Source of the DNA: Leptidea sinapis
Taxonomy: Eukaryota > Arthropoda > Insecta > Lepidoptera > Pieridae
NCBI RefSeq assembly: GCF_905404315.1
Contig: NC_066286.1
Coordinates: 4,471,501-4,535,500, forward strand
Length of the DNA stretch: 64,000 nucleotides
Direction of reading: 5' to 3'
The notes beneath the pieces were generated by a model. The model searched no databases. It saw nothing but the letters and a program-made list of their open reading frames with translations, and was not told the origin of the DNA. Of the stretch, positions 35,025 to 46,209 are shown piece after piece; within the stretch, counting starts at the first letter, position 1, and each line of letters begins with the position of its first letter. The translations under genes and the position numbers were made by a program.

Positions 35025-35175
35025 CATAGTGTCCTCTCTGCCAGCTATAAGGGCACTCTGCCCGCAATTGTGAAGAGAAACTTCGCTGCATTAAGTGCCT
35101 AGCCGATCATGGCACTGTCGACTACATCCACTCCATAGAATGCATAGATTTTATAACTAACAGAAACTTTAAGTA
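35025..35175 (+). pseudogene. LINE ORF1 (gag-like) zinc-knuckle remnant
   Basis: In one frame the plus strand reads CPLCQL-stop-GHSARNCEEKLRCIKC then LADHGTVDY. This fits consecutive CCHC zinc knuckles (C-x2-C-x4-H-x4-C, then C-x2-C-x3-H) as found in Jockey-type ORF1 proteins, with one in-frame stop and the last cysteine replaced by tyrosine. The upstream ORF1 body has frameshifts and stops. It is clearly non-functional. Confidence 0.5.
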
Positions 35176-35266
35176 GCAGATGTATATAGCTTGTACACTA
35201 TGCGATTAATATTAGTAGCATCAAGGTGCTTAAAGTGCATTTGACAACTTAATTAAAGTTGCATAA

Positions 35267-35812
35267 TTACAAATAAATGTTTTTCGGGTATTTTTCAGTT
35301 GGAGTTTGATTTTGCAACTCTAAGGGTTCAAACATGTAAGTTTTTGATGTTAATTTCAAATTGATACCTTGATGTGTTTTAGTGATTTCGAGCCCTAAAA
35401 ATGTGAAAAGGTATTTTTTGTCTATTATACCTTTCAGGAATTTGTGGCACACATTGGAGGTACTAAGACGTTTTAATTTGGAACTACGGTATATTTTAAA
35501 TACAACATGATTTATAAGTTTAGAAGAATTATTAGTGCCTGAAAAACATATTATTAAAATAAGTAAACCTTTGCTGTATAGTTCAATATACAAGGAAACT
35601 ATGGAATGTAATTCCTCGAGCAGTTTTTCCAATAAGATACGAAAATTTATACAATTAAGCGTTATTTTGCGGAAATCCATAACTATCCAAATGTGAGTTT
35701 TCTTGACCAATTCAAGGATGGATTGAAGCAGACTTTTACGATGCCGATTAGTTTTAATAATTCTAGTGGGTTTCATATGATATATAATAGCTTTAAGGGT
35801 AAATGTATACAC
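35267..35812 (-). other. Unidentified 181-codon open frame
   Basis: This minus-strand frame has no certain homologue to my eye. Residues 136-165 include FTFLGLEITKTHQGINLKL and ...SKTYM, which faintly recall the 'FLGiei....gi.lsQ.kY' end of a copia-type reverse transcriptase, but no catalytic motif is visible. Its first codons overlap the antisense of a LINE 3' fragment (35752 onward), so the apparent start is not reliable. It could be a decayed retroelement or a chance frame. Confidence 0.2.
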
Positions 35813-36180
35813 TTTTATAATAAAGACCCAGCCACTGTTCAGTCATTATCTATAAATAAATTTAAATGTTTTTTTCATAAATGGCTCTGTCATAAATTCT
35901 GAACTGAATTATTATTCCAAAGCTAAATATGTAAGTGATCCGGCAGACTGGGTCTAGATTATGATTATTATGATTATTTTATAGCAATAGCGATGACAAT
36001 ACAATATTGATTAAAAAGAGCGCAAAAAAAATGCTGGGAGAGTTTCTTGCGCCGCTTCTTATCTCTCAGAGCGCCATTTGTTTCCGAAGCGGTAGTAGTG
36101 TCTAGTATATTAGGAATGACATCAGAAAGAATTGTAAAGGAATCAATTTTGAGAAAATAAATGCCTCTTATGCCTTTAGA
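35752..36180 (+). repeat. LINE 3' end, same family as 42.3-44.0 kb
   Basis: It begins in the C-terminal coding region (NSFKGKCIHFYNK..ATVQ-like, about 35780-35850) and runs through the 3' untranslated end (cgccatttgtttccgaagcg) to gagaaaataaatgcc. It is 5'-truncated. Confidence 0.7.
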
Positions 36181-36355
36181 CCGATCATTCAGTCGGGGTT
36201 CAGCGTGGGACGACTCTTCGGTGGAGGACGCGTATAACACCTAGCTCTTAGCCGTGTGATTTAGATTTATCTGCATTCTGCATGAATACTTACAAATCTT
36301 AGCGGAATTAACTCTAAGGTAACCTATAGCATTCAGATGAGATGATAAGACATAT

Positions 36356-36463
36356 GACCAGTGGCGCCTTTTCAAGAATCCTGAGCGGCTCTGAATTGTA
36401 ATAGGTAGGCTGTATCAATAACCATCAGGTAAAGGTCCTGCTCGTCTCGTCTCGTTTTATGTT
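36356..36463 (+). repeat. Family A repeat with a large internal deletion
   Basis: It keeps accagtgg at the 5' end joined directly to ttcaagaatcctgagcggc and the 3' end cctgctcgtctcgtctcg. About 200 bp of the middle is missing. Confidence 0.5.
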
Positions 36464-36879
36464 TGTAGCAGTAGAACCGAATCATAGTTTTGGTTCCGGT
36501 AAGTTTTAGAGGAATTTTATCTTGTATCATCAAATATCACCAAGATAGTCTAGTACTATAGTCACTAGACTCAAGAGCCAAATAAATCTAGAGCTTTATA
36601 GTTACGCCCGAACTCACAACATTCAACAGCACACGTATAACATAAGAGGTCGGATGTTTATTACGTCTATATATCACTACAACTAGCGTGTTGATGGGAA
36701 GCGCCACGGGACCCTGGCTACTGAGCATTGATTGAGAGCTCACGTGGCCTGTCTTACATCGCACTTTTAACAACAATATTATAAAGAAACAATGAATTTT
36801 TTTAAGGTATCCATGTCGTAAAACCGTCGAAACACTGCACATGGAAGTACAGTCCACAGTTTGTTGTACGTGGAAGAAA
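36464..36879. other. No gene recognised
   Basis: Nothing supported; the end of this stretch approaches the next LINE copy and may include its decayed margin. Confidence 0.4.
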
Positions 36880-37345
36880 GTTCCTTGGAGGGGATGATGT
36901 TCGGCCTTTAAGGAAGGTGTACACGCTTTTTATGAAGGTACCCATGCCTTATCGTCCCGGAAACACCAAACAAGGAAGTTTATTCCACAGATTTGTAGTG
37001 GAAGAAAGCTCCTTGAAAACCACACTGTGGATGGACCAAACAGATGGTGGGAATGATATCCTAACATGTGGAGTGTCGTGCGAAGGTGGAATTCGGCAGC
37101 AAGAATCAGGTGAAAAAGCCCTTCGAAACACTCCCCGTGATAGATACAGTAGAAGACATGATGAAGCGAGCGACGTCTCTACGAAACGCCAAGTGATCTA
37201 GCCGTTCACAGAGCACAGGGTCTCCAACAATTCGAGCAGCTCTGCGCTGCACGTGGTCAAATACATCGACCTGGTACTGGCGTGCGCCAGATCAGAGATG
37301 ACAGCAATACTTGATATGTAGCCGGACCTGCGCTTTGTAGATTAC
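36880..37345 (-). repeat. LINE 3' end (family B), longer copy
   Basis: The minus strand retains the C-terminal coding region of the 62515-63605 LINE through its equivalents of PGR.DMGTFK, LWN.LP and RRAA..LLE. It lacks the A-tail end and is truncated 5' near 37345. Several frame breaks are present. Confidence 0.6.
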
Positions 37346-38344
37346 AAATTACACGAAAGTTAGATATTCCATCCTAAAAACTCAAGGTGACCTGCGAAGT
37401 GCTATGTGCTATGCGCTGTGGTTACTATAACAAGCAACTAAACAGAAAATGTCGTGTATGTTGCTCAGTTAGAAATAAAATAAACTAAACGGGTAGAATT
37501 AACTATGTACGTAATATTTTTTCTATTATTATTATACAATTATTTATTTTTCACTGGGAGCAGCACTCGATTTCGACGGATAGTGTTCGAACCCTGGAGG
37601 CTCTAGAGACTTTATGTTGTCTGCTACTTTGTTTCTTATGCATAACATTGATAATCAATATGTAAGAATTAACCATCAACCTCAGAATTGAAAGCCGATG
37701 TAACCAATTAATTGTATAGAAAATTATACTCTTTGATTCTAATAGTTTTTTACATTAAAATATACATAAAAATGTACAGATGAGAGAGAGAGAGATATAT
37801 ATAAAAAAATAGATACAGAGAGTTGTAAAGATGTGATATAAATCTATTTTCTTTAGCCACAGAAATGTTAATGTAAGCACTTAAAATATCCATATCAAAT
37901 TAAATTTGGTGTTGGACGGATGATTATCTCCCAACCCACACGATTTAATTGCTGTATTCAGAATTTGTCAGGGGTTCAATCTAATATTATAGTGAATTTT
38001 TTTGAATAAGACTTTTAAAGAGTGAACCGCGTGTCATTATCACTTCATTTAAATTATATGTATTGCAAGAAATTGGAGGAGGCCTTTGTCGAAGGACAAA
38101 CAGTTAACAGAAAGAGGATATATACTGTTTAAAAGTTGCTGCATATAATTAAGTTAAAGTTATGTAAGTTAAGTTAATTAATTAAAATCTACTATGTCAT
38201 GTGTATTAATCAGTAAGTAAATATTATGTTTTGATGACTGTAATAAAGGCTTTATTATTATTTTTTATTGCAAGAAATTAACATCCGATATTTCACTTGT
38301 TTTTTCACAGCCTACATGAAACTCACCTGCATCCAATTCAGTAA
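37346..38344. other. No gene recognised; GA tract
   Basis: It contains a (GA)n/(TA)n tract at about 37781-37810. No gene is supported. Confidence 0.45.
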
Positions 38345-38466
38345 TCATATTTTTTTTTATGGAATAGGAGAACAAACGAGCGTACGGGTCAGCTGTTGTT
38401 AAGTGATCACCACCACCCACAATCTCTTGCAACACCAGAGGAATCACAGGAGCGTTGCCGGCCTAT
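38345..38466 (-). repeat. LINE 3' terminus (family B)
   Basis: A 120-bp copy with the A-tail end (tttttttatggaataggag on plus) to ggaatcacaggagcgttgcc. Confidence 0.6.
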
Positions 38467-38675
38467 ATATAATATAATATACTTGTTATATTGTATTAAA
38501 AATGTATTTGTTTATGTATGTTATATGCATTATATTATCAAAGTTAATACAATGCAAAATACAAGGACTGCAAATTTTAAAAATGTATGGCAGAATGTCT
38601 TCGCGTGATCAGAATTTCGTAAGTCCATAAATCCAACTCAAATATATTTTCATTGTTGGACATTGGACTTGTGAC

Positions 38676-38745
38676 AATAAGGGACGACACGCAGTGCCAC
38701 TGAGGATTCTTGAAAAAACCCAAAAGTTCTAAGCACTATCATATA
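38676..38745 (-). repeat. Family A repeat fragment
   Basis: Only the 3' 70 bp (ataagggacgacac, aggattcttgaaaaaaccc) are recognisable. Confidence 0.45.
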
Positions 38746-39175
38746 TTTTAATTGTATATTAAAATCATCAAAATATATCGCACGTAATTAAATCATATGG
38801 TGAATTTTAAAATTCAAATTCACGAATCTAATAATATATTCCTGAAAAAACCGTACCTTACCTCCTTTTTTAATCATAAAGATACCTTATACCCTTTCCG
38901 TATTTCTTTAATCTTCTCGTAAAAAACCGGCAAGTCACTCAATCAAACTCTGTTTGACTTTGACTTTAATTAACTAAACTTTGAAGTAAGCCACAAATTG
39001 TTTGACTTCAGCTTCACGAATAGCTTTTGTATCAAAAATTAGTTTAGAGCTTGCAACTTGAATTGTTATCGGCTTAAGCCAGTCTCCAATTTATATGTCA
39101 GACATCCCCTTAAATTGACGAAGTTAGATCTTTCATTTGCAGTATGTCTTAAACATATAATTTATTTTAAAATAA

Positions 39176-39445
39176 TCTTAATATATATAAATGCAGTGTC
39201 GTGTTGTTTGTTTCCAGTGAACTCCTAAACTAATGAACGGATTTTAATGGGGATTACTTCATGGAGTGCAGTTAAGTCCGACTTGAGGATAGTTTTTATT
39301 TCTACTTGGGACCCATAATTATGTTCATTTCCAATATTTGTTTTGTATGAAATATTTTCTATGAGAGAATTTATTGATACACGCCTTGACAGTTCTGCTG
39401 TGAAAAAATTTCATGATAACAGCAATACCATACTACTAGCTGGTG
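39176..39445 (+). repeat. Helitron-like element, second copy of the 5134 family
   Basis: It begins TC after A (tcttaatatatataaatgc) and follows 5134-5400 closely (ctcctaaactaatgaacgga, tggggattacttcatggagt). The 3' half is shortened and ends near a tactagct motif at 39435. Confidence 0.55.
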
Positions 39446-40435
39446 TTTGGTGCACTTTGCTACAATAAAACAAATGCATTCATAAGTAGGTCCATACATG
39501 AGTTCCTATTATTTAAACTTTTATGTTCCTAATCATTGAAGATAACAGAGATTAGAATAAATAATAAACAATAGTAAAACCACAATTTATTAAAATTGTT
39601 AAACTATTTTTTTATACTAGAAGTATATAATGTGGTACACTGTCTTTAGCGGTAGTGCTCCCATAGCTAATATTTTTTATAAATATAGAAGAGGTAATGG
39701 AACTTTTTTAAAGGATTTTTTCTCGTATTTGATGGTGTTATTTCAAAATCTTTTTAATTTTAATAGATTTAAACTGACTTAAAAACTAAATGCTAAATTT
39801 GCAAAAATAATTGCAATTTTTTATCTGCTATAACATACTTCTTGATTAATATAATTGGTGTTCTAACCGTTTTAATCAAAATAAATAAATAAAAATACTT
39901 CCGATACACTTTTCTAGTCGGTGTTCCATATTGAATGAATTAACGACAATGCTTATATTTTGCGAATCATTAAGAATTAACACGTTTTGAACTTGTTGAC
40001 TATACTAAATAATAATATTTATATAAGTTCAATTAAACAAACCCGACAAATGAATCCAGGGAGTTATTGTAAGCCTGGCAACACTTATAAGGCGAGAGCG
40101 CACGTTGCACTATAAAACGTATAAGCGAGATTTATGGCTTCGGACGCGGCATAAATCTGGGCGTGCACTCTACACGATGCGACGATGTAGTGAGCTCGTA
40201 AACACTGCGCTATACAGATCTACGAAGATTAATAACAAGATTCACTGCTGGACATGTTTTACATATTCGAAGTGAAACACGTGCACTATAATAACTTGGA
40301 TCTTAGCAATACAATTTTTATAGGGATGTTTATTTGGTGTTGCTGCCAAAAATAATTACAAAAACATGTGTGTGGCTTACTATTTCAGTTCAATTCTGTA
40401 ATTCGAGTGCCTTATACATATTCTGGTATCCTATA
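39446..40435. other. No gene recognised
   Basis: AT-rich DNA. A GC-richer patch at 40080-40210 has no recognisable coding block. Confidence 0.4.
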
Positions 40436-40590
40436 TACCTTTTTTTTTATGGAATAGGAGGACAAACGAGCGTACGTGTCACCTGGTGTTAAGTGATCAC
40501 CGCCGCCCACATTCTCTTGCAACACCAGAGGAATCACAAGAGCGTTGCCGGCCTTTAAGGTAGGTGTGTGCGCTTTTTTTGAAGCTACCT
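40436..40590 (-). repeat. LINE 3' terminus (family B)
   Basis: A 155-bp copy from the A-tail end (ttttttttatggaataggag on plus) to the equivalent of the FLKG..R coding region. Confidence 0.6.
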
Positions 40591-41336
40591 GCTTCATAAA
40601 AAGCAATATTTACCTTACTAAAAAGCACGTTCAAAAAAAAAACAAATATAATATATTAAAACTATACTGCTTTTATAATATAAGTATCGATTATGCTGGA
40701 ATATGGCGACGGATTTGATGTTGCAATTATAATGAACTATAGCGTCTGATGATTCCTTTAGGGCGATAGAGCGTGCAGTGCTGCCTCAGGTAGATATTAA
40801 TAGTCAGTGTGAATGGTACGTAGAGCGTCCGTTAGAAATCCCCGCGCTCGAGCTGTTTTGTTATAACTTATATTGTTTTAAGGATACAATAACTCTTTAA
40901 ACTGGTGTAACATCGTTTTTCATGTTATTAGTTGCGTTAACATTAAACTTATATTACCAATATTGAGATTTATTGAACCGCAACGGCACCTACCCGTGCT
41001 ATAGAACTGTTTACAATAAATAATAGTTACCACATCCAAAATATTGTTACTCAATGTTCTGGCGCTGAGTTGACCACCGAGTACACAATCCTTACATCTT
41101 AGACGTAAGGACGCTAGGTTACTGCTGGTACGCACATATTTTATGCTCTATCTTACATTATAACCACGGAAAGAATAAAATATTTTTACTTTGTTCAAGA
41201 AATATTCAACAATCTATGTAGGTACTAACGTTGACTTTTTATGACGAGGATTAAGAAGTGACGAGACTGACAATACTGCACTACCACATAGGATTCTTGA
41301 TTGAACTCAAAATTATGTGTGGCATAACAATATATA
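40591..41336. other. No gene recognised
   Basis: No gene or repeat supported. Confidence 0.4.
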
Positions 41337-41766
41337 CCTGTGGGAGGCTCCTTTGCACAGGATTGTTTTTTGCCGGCTAGATTATGGGTACCACAACGGC
41401 GCCTATTTCTGCCGTGAAGCAGTTATATGAAAACATTGTTGTGTTTCGGTCTGAAGGGCGCCGTAGCTAGTGAAATTACTGGGCAAATGAGACTTAACAT
41501 CTTATGTCTCAAGGTGACGAGCGCAGTTGTAGTGTGTTGCCACTCAGAATTTATGGACTTTTCAAGAATTCTGAGCGGCACTGCATTGCATTAGGCAGGG
41601 CGTATCAATTACCACGAGCTGAACGTCCTCCTAAGTTGGATGAGGGCAGCGCAGTGCCGATCTTCGTGGAAATCTTTGGAGGAGGCCTTTTTCCAGCAGT
41701 GGACGTCTTCCGGCTGATAATGATGATGATGAACGTCCTGCTCGTCTCGTCCCGTATTTTCACTTG
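41337..41766 (+). repeat. Family A repeat interrupted by a nested LINE tail
   Basis: It starts cctgtgggaggctcctttgc and follows the family to gctgaacgtcct, is interrupted at 41633-41730, and resumes at gaacgtcctgctcgtctcgt, ending in cccgtattttcac. Confidence 0.7.
41633..41730 (+). mobile_element. Nested RTE-type LINE 3' tail
   Basis: The 98-bp insert includes ggaggcctttttccagcagt and ggacgtcttccggctgat, ending in a (GAT)n tail, which I recognise as the 3' end of an RTE-type LINE common in Lepidoptera. It is bordered by 12-bp duplications, gaacgtcctcct (41621-41632) and gaacgtcctgct (41731-41742). A related tail is at 52560-52616. Confidence 0.65.
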
Positions 41767-41984
41767 TCACTTGGAGAAATAAGATGTTAAATAATTTCAT
41801 TAACTACAATGTCTACTAAACTAGTTTATTGGAAGTCTATGGTGCTCACCTAGCAAATACACTGTGCAAAGAAGACTAGCACTGAAATTGAGTTATCGTG
41901 CCGAAACCTGATAATAAATTACAAGGCCCAAAAAATTCCAATTAGAACTTTATGCAACAGATATTATACTTACATTAAAACATT

Positions 41985-42176
41985 AGATACTTGGCCCGTG
42001 GGGGCCCAGAGGCGCAGATAATGTTCAAAGTACTATCTTCGCACCTCAATAAGGCTATTGGAAACCCAAGCGCTAGCAGCTATTTCGGTCTACAGATCAG
42101 TCCAGCTATCCAAGGTGAAAATGCTGCCAGTATTCTTGGTACGCTTCCACGTAATGATAATTTTAATTTTATGTAG
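41985..42176 (+). pseudogene. Retroelement-type ORF end, copy 1
   Basis: It encodes GPEAQIMFKVLSSHLNKAIG then SASSYFGLQISPAIQG and NAASILGTLPR, ending at a stop (42174-42176). The same pattern (GPWG....LFKE....L.D.TGD.RAGSYLG.RISLAIQRGNA) is encoded at 63821-64000. I recall this phrase from invertebrate retroelement-associated ORFs, but cannot name the family firmly. It is a short, isolated fragment. Confidence 0.4.
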
Positions 42177-42313
42177 TCTTCGTATTGTAAATATCGAGAT
42201 TTGTTTTGTTTGAATAATATAATTACTTACATTAATTATTGATATAAAAGAAATGAAATGATAATACTTATATAAAAATTAACCTAAAAAATACAAAAGA
42301 CCTATGGGGCCAT

Positions 42314-43723
42314 TTGACTAATATTGTAAAATACATACTTGACATTATAGCACCTGAATTAGCAATAATATTTAATGAATGCATAGATGAGGGTGTGTTC
42401 CTTGACCTCATGAAATACAGCAAAGTTATACCTTTGTTTAAATCGGGCAGTTCTTTTGACCCTGCTAATTTCAGACCTATTTCAGTGCTGCCTGTTTTTA
42501 GTAAAATTTTTGAAAAACTTTTGCTTCAACACCTACAATTGCATTTTTGTAAATTAATGAACAAAAATCAGTTTGGTTTCACTAGGGGCTTATCAACAAT
42601 TAATGCGGGTACTAGACTCATTGAGCACATCTTTGACGCCTGGGAAGAGTCACAGGATGCATTGGGCATTTTTTGTGATTTGTCAAAAGCATTTGACTGC
42701 ATCCACCATGAAACTTTACTCCTAAAACTAAAACATTATGGAGTGAAAAATAGAGCCCTAAATCTGTTAAAATCATATTCAAGCGAAAGAGTTCAGATAG
42801 TCGATGTAAATGGCAAACGGTCTTTGGGTAAACCTGTGGGAATAGGTGTTCCACAGGGTTCTATTATCGGTCCTTTCTTGTTTCTTATATATATTAACGA
42901 TCTACCGTTTGTGGTAGATGATAGCCATGAGATTGTATTGTTTGCTGATGATACTTCACTTATTTTTAAAGTGAAGCGACGTGCAGATATTGATGACGAG
43001 GTAAGCAATGCACTCTCAAAGATAGTACGTTGGTTTGAGACGAATAATCTGCACTTAAACAGTAAAAAAACAAAGTGTTTACGGTTCATTACACCAAACA
43101 CAGCGGAGGTACAAACAAACCTACTTATAAATGACCAGAGATTGGAACTTGTGGACACTACGGTCTTCTTGGGTATCACGTTAGATAAAAAGCTTCAGTG
43201 GGGTCCACATTTTACCCATCTAGCAGATAGACTCAGCTCTGCGACATATACAGTTAGAAAGATTAGAGAGTACACGAATGTTGCGACCGCTAGATTAGTG
43301 TACTTTAGTTATTTTCACAGCATCATGACGTACAGTATATTACTATGGGGTCATGCTGCTGACATTGATATAGTGTTTGCACTGCAAAAGAGAGCTGTTC
43401 GTGCTATATATCAGCTTAGATATAGACTGTCTCTCAAAGAAAAATTTAAAGAAATAATTATTATGACTGTTCATTGTCAGTACATTTATGAAAATTTAAT
43501 ATATGTTCACATAAATCGTCACCTTTTTGCTCTTAATAGTGATTTTCATTATTATAACACTAGAAATAAGGGATTGCTTGTAACTAATTCTAGTAGGCTT
43601 CATAAGATACATAATAGCTTTAAGGGTAAATGTATACACTTCTACAATAAAGTCCCAGCCACTGTTCAGGCATTATCTATAAATAAATATAAATGTTTTA
43701 TAAAAAAAATGGCTCTGTCGTAA
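42314..43723 (+). CDS. Non-LTR retrotransposon reverse transcriptase ORF (5'-truncated)
   Basis: A 469-codon uninterrupted frame encodes a LINE-type reverse transcriptase. Seen in order are NFRPISVLPVFSKIFEK (about 52-68), the first catalytic block CDLSKAFDCI (121-130), VPQGSIIGP (179-187), the active site FADDTS (210-215) and a thumb/C-terminal region ending ...YNKVPATVQALSINKYKCF. Both aspartates of FADD and the SKAFD aspartate are intact. The frame is open from about 42257 with no ATG at its head. No endonuclease domain precedes it, so the element is 5'-truncated and cannot move alone. The pattern fits the Jockey/CR1 group. It is the best-preserved RT in the window. Confidence 0.85.
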   Translation: MTNIVKYILDIIAPELAIIFNECIDEGVFLDLMKYSKVIPLFKSGSSFDPANFRPISVLPVFSKIFEKLLLQHLQLHFCKLMNKNQFGFTRGLSTINAGTRLIEHIFDAWEESQDALGIFCDLSKAFDCIHHETLLLKLKHYGVKNRALNLLKSYSSERVQIVDVNGKRSLGKPVGIGVPQGSIIGPFLFLIYINDLPFVVDDSHEIVLFADDTSLIFKVKRRADIDDEVSNALSKIVRWFETNNLHLNSKKTKCLRFITPNTAEVQTNLLINDQRLELVDTTVFLGITLDKKLQWGPHFTHLADRLSSATYTVRKIREYTNVATARLVYFSYFHSIMTYSILLWGHAADIDIVFALQKRAVRAIYQLRYRLSLKEKFKEIIIMTVHCQYIYENLIYVHINRHLFALNSDFHYYNTRNKGLLVTNSSRLHKIHNSFKGKCIHFYNKVPATVQALSINKYKCFIKKMALS

Positions 43724-44003
43724 ATCCTATTACTCCACTGGTGACTATCTAAATGATCGGACTGCCTGGGACGAGATTGTGATTATTTTATAGCGATAGA
43801 AATGACTGTACAATATTGTATATTTTTATTGAAAAGAGCGCAAAAAAAAGAATGCTGGGAGAGTTTCTTGCGCCGCTTCTTCTCTCTCAGAGCGCCATTT
43901 GTTTCCGAAGCGGTAGTAGTATCTAGTAGTATAAGAAATGACATCAAAAAGAATTCTAAAGGAATCAATTTTGAGAAAATAAATGCCTTTTATGCCTTTT
44001 AAT
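43724..44003 (+). mobile_element. 3' untranslated end of the same LINE
   Basis: It follows the RT stop codon and contains cgccatttgtttccgaagcg and ends ...gagaaaataaatgcctttta tgcc. Copies of this end occur at 25912, 35752 and 46730, which defines the element's 3' boundary. Confidence 0.7.
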
Positions 44004-44175
44004 GTCGAAGTTGCCGTCATACATGGCAAACCTAATGCCAAAGCTGGCTAGCTCTTGAGAAATATAGTTCCTGGATCAAAATGGAAACCAGGAGGCAGAA
44101 GCATCCAAAAGTACAGCAAATGAGCTGCTGAAGAAAGGAATAAATGACATCACCATCTTCATGCTGCAGAAGAGG

Positions 44176-44520
44176 GCTATTCGCGCTAATTAAAACCTAG
44201 GTCCGAATGAATTATTAAGAGAAAAATTTAAAGAAATAAACACTTTGACTGTTCCATCTCAATATATTCTTGATTATATTTGATGTGATCATAAGCACAT
44301 TAAGGAATTTGCAAGAAACTGCGACAATCATAATGTTAACTCGAGTAACAAACATGAACTTGTTATGTCTACTACTCGGTTAAGCCGAGTTAGTAAGTAT
44401 TTTATTGAGCGATGTATATGCTTGATCCCAGAAAATTTACAAAACAAATGTGTTACGAAATTTAAAAGAATTGTTAAAAGCGTTTGTGTGGTAAAGGTTT
44501 ATTATATATAACATGAATGA
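44176..44520 (+). pseudogene. LINE C-terminal fragment, second family
   Basis: It encodes RREKFKEINTLTVPSQYI-like sequence and STTRLSRVSKYFIERC with PENLQNKCVTKFKRIVK, the C-terminal end of a Jockey/CR1-type ORF related to but distinct from the RT ORF above. The frame is broken near 44285. A 3' end (tgctgagttttttgcgctcg) follows at about 44560-44720. Confidence 0.5.
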
Positions 44521-45559
44521 TTTTCTTTATGATACCATAGACTAGGAATGGAGCGAACACCCTCAGGCTATTTAATTATAATTGTTTATTGTACAATATT
44601 ACATTGTAACCATATTTTTATGAAAAAAAGCTTGCTGAGTTTTTTGCGCTCGTTGTTCTCAGGTCTGAGGCACATAGGAAAATCCATTCCGTTCGAAATA
44701 CTTCCACCTTACCAACCACAATTCTAGTACAAAAGGGCTATAAGTATCTTTACCGTTTAAGGCATGATTTTAGTAGTACCACGAAACAAAATATAATATT
44801 TTATTGTTACAAAACAAATCTTATAACTATATTTACAAATACTATGATAACATTATATTAAAACTGTCGTTACGGGATGAGAAGGTACCAAGAATATTGG
44901 CAGCATCAAACCAAAATAGAATTTAAACTAGTCCTAACATTGCAAAAAAAAAGTTTACAATCGTGTACATAATGAATTAGGGTGAACATCATTTCGTGCA
45001 CGTGTCCACAAATGTTGAAATTAGTCTGGGCCCGTCATACGAGTAATATTGTACGTGATTGTACCGCACCTTTTGAAGGTACCAACATTATAAATGAAAA
45101 CTTTTATATGACAGTTACGTTAGCTTCCATCGTTTTATTATCTTAATTTCAAAACATTACATAATTTGCTACGAAATACCGGAAAGGTTATTTTGTCGTT
45201 AAAATCTTAAAGAAAACTGAATATGATATTTTTAAAATGGGTTTGTTTTTTACTGTATCCATCATAAGAAAAGTATGTGCGTGTAATTTTTACGCGCGAC
45301 TGAAGTAAAACTTAATGATAATTAACTTTAGTAATAATTAACAGATACATTAAAACATTATAATTATAATATACATCAGTACTCGATTCTCGTACTAATT
45401 ATGTAGTTAAAGATACAAATTAATTTTTTTAACAAATTTCCGTGCACTGAGTGCGCCACTCTTTCGCAAGAGCCGACTGGTCCGCAACCTTCCTTCTTCT
45501 TACTTCCGCACCCCGCGCTTATGATATTTTATTAATAATGTTATGTATGTTCATAGGCA
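44521..45559. other. LINE 3' end then unassigned DNA
   Basis: 44560-44720 matches 46340-46420 (gaaaaaaag...cgctgagtttcttgcgc...ctgaggcaca), the 3' end of the second LINE family. 44720-45559 is AT-rich with no recognised feature. Confidence 0.4.
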
Positions 45560-45674
45560 CATAAGTGAATTTGCTAGAAACTGTCATAACCATAACATCA
45601 GGAGCAGACATAAACTTATAATGCCTACTACACTAAGTCGAGTTAGTAAGTCTTTTGTGGGGTGTTGTAAATGC
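45560..45674 (+). pseudogene. LINE C-terminal fragment interrupted by a TIR element
   Basis: It encodes HISEFARNCHNHNIRSRHKL and PTTLSRVSKSFVGCCKC, aligning with 44300-44430. The coding match resumes after the insertion at about 46216 with NKIPENIQTNVLTKFKRIKK. Confidence 0.55.
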
Positions 45675-46070
45675 TTTTATCTACACCCATGCCTTTAATC
45701 CTCTTTTAAAGATTCTGCAACAGTTAGCTTATTACCAACATTAAAACACCTAATATCCTATTAACCATTACATCATCCAAACGAGTGTTGTAATGTTGTA
45801 CTGAATTTCATAACAACACTCCTTTGTTTTTTTTTCGATCCCTTCATGCATTCATTCTTATTGCTCGCGTGGTATCTGCATGAATTTCAAAAAAATAACA
45901 TTTTCGTTTACGCGCGTTCCACACTACCAAAAACGTCGTTAATACTTAGTTTATTTGTATATAATCAGTAATGAATGATATTAGGTTACTACTAGGACTG
46001 GTTTAATGTTAGCAGTAAGCTAACTGTTCCAGAATCTTTTAGAGGATTCATATTCTGGTTGTAGATAAAG
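45675..46070. mobile_element. Foldback/TIR element inserted in a LINE
   Basis: The left end ttttatctacacccatgcc and the right end (reverse complement ctttatctacaaccagaat) match, and the inverted similarity continues for about 70 bp (...ttctg.aacagttagctta...). No ORF. A rearranged relative is at 9326-9630. Extra sequence to about 46215 before LINE coding resumes may belong to the same insertion. Confidence 0.6.
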
Positions 46071-46209
46071 TCTGTTGTATGCTACTGTTGATAATTAGGT
46101 ATAAACACACTCATGTGATACTATTATCACACAAATATAAATAAAATAAAATATAAATCCACATTCGTGTTTTAATACCCCTTATTACACAACAGTTGCA
46201 TAAATAACT

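Noticed and set aside
35267..35812. Calling the 181-codon minus ORF a copia reverse transcriptase
   Set aside because: The resemblance is limited to one weak segment and no catalytic motif is visible, so it is left unidentified.
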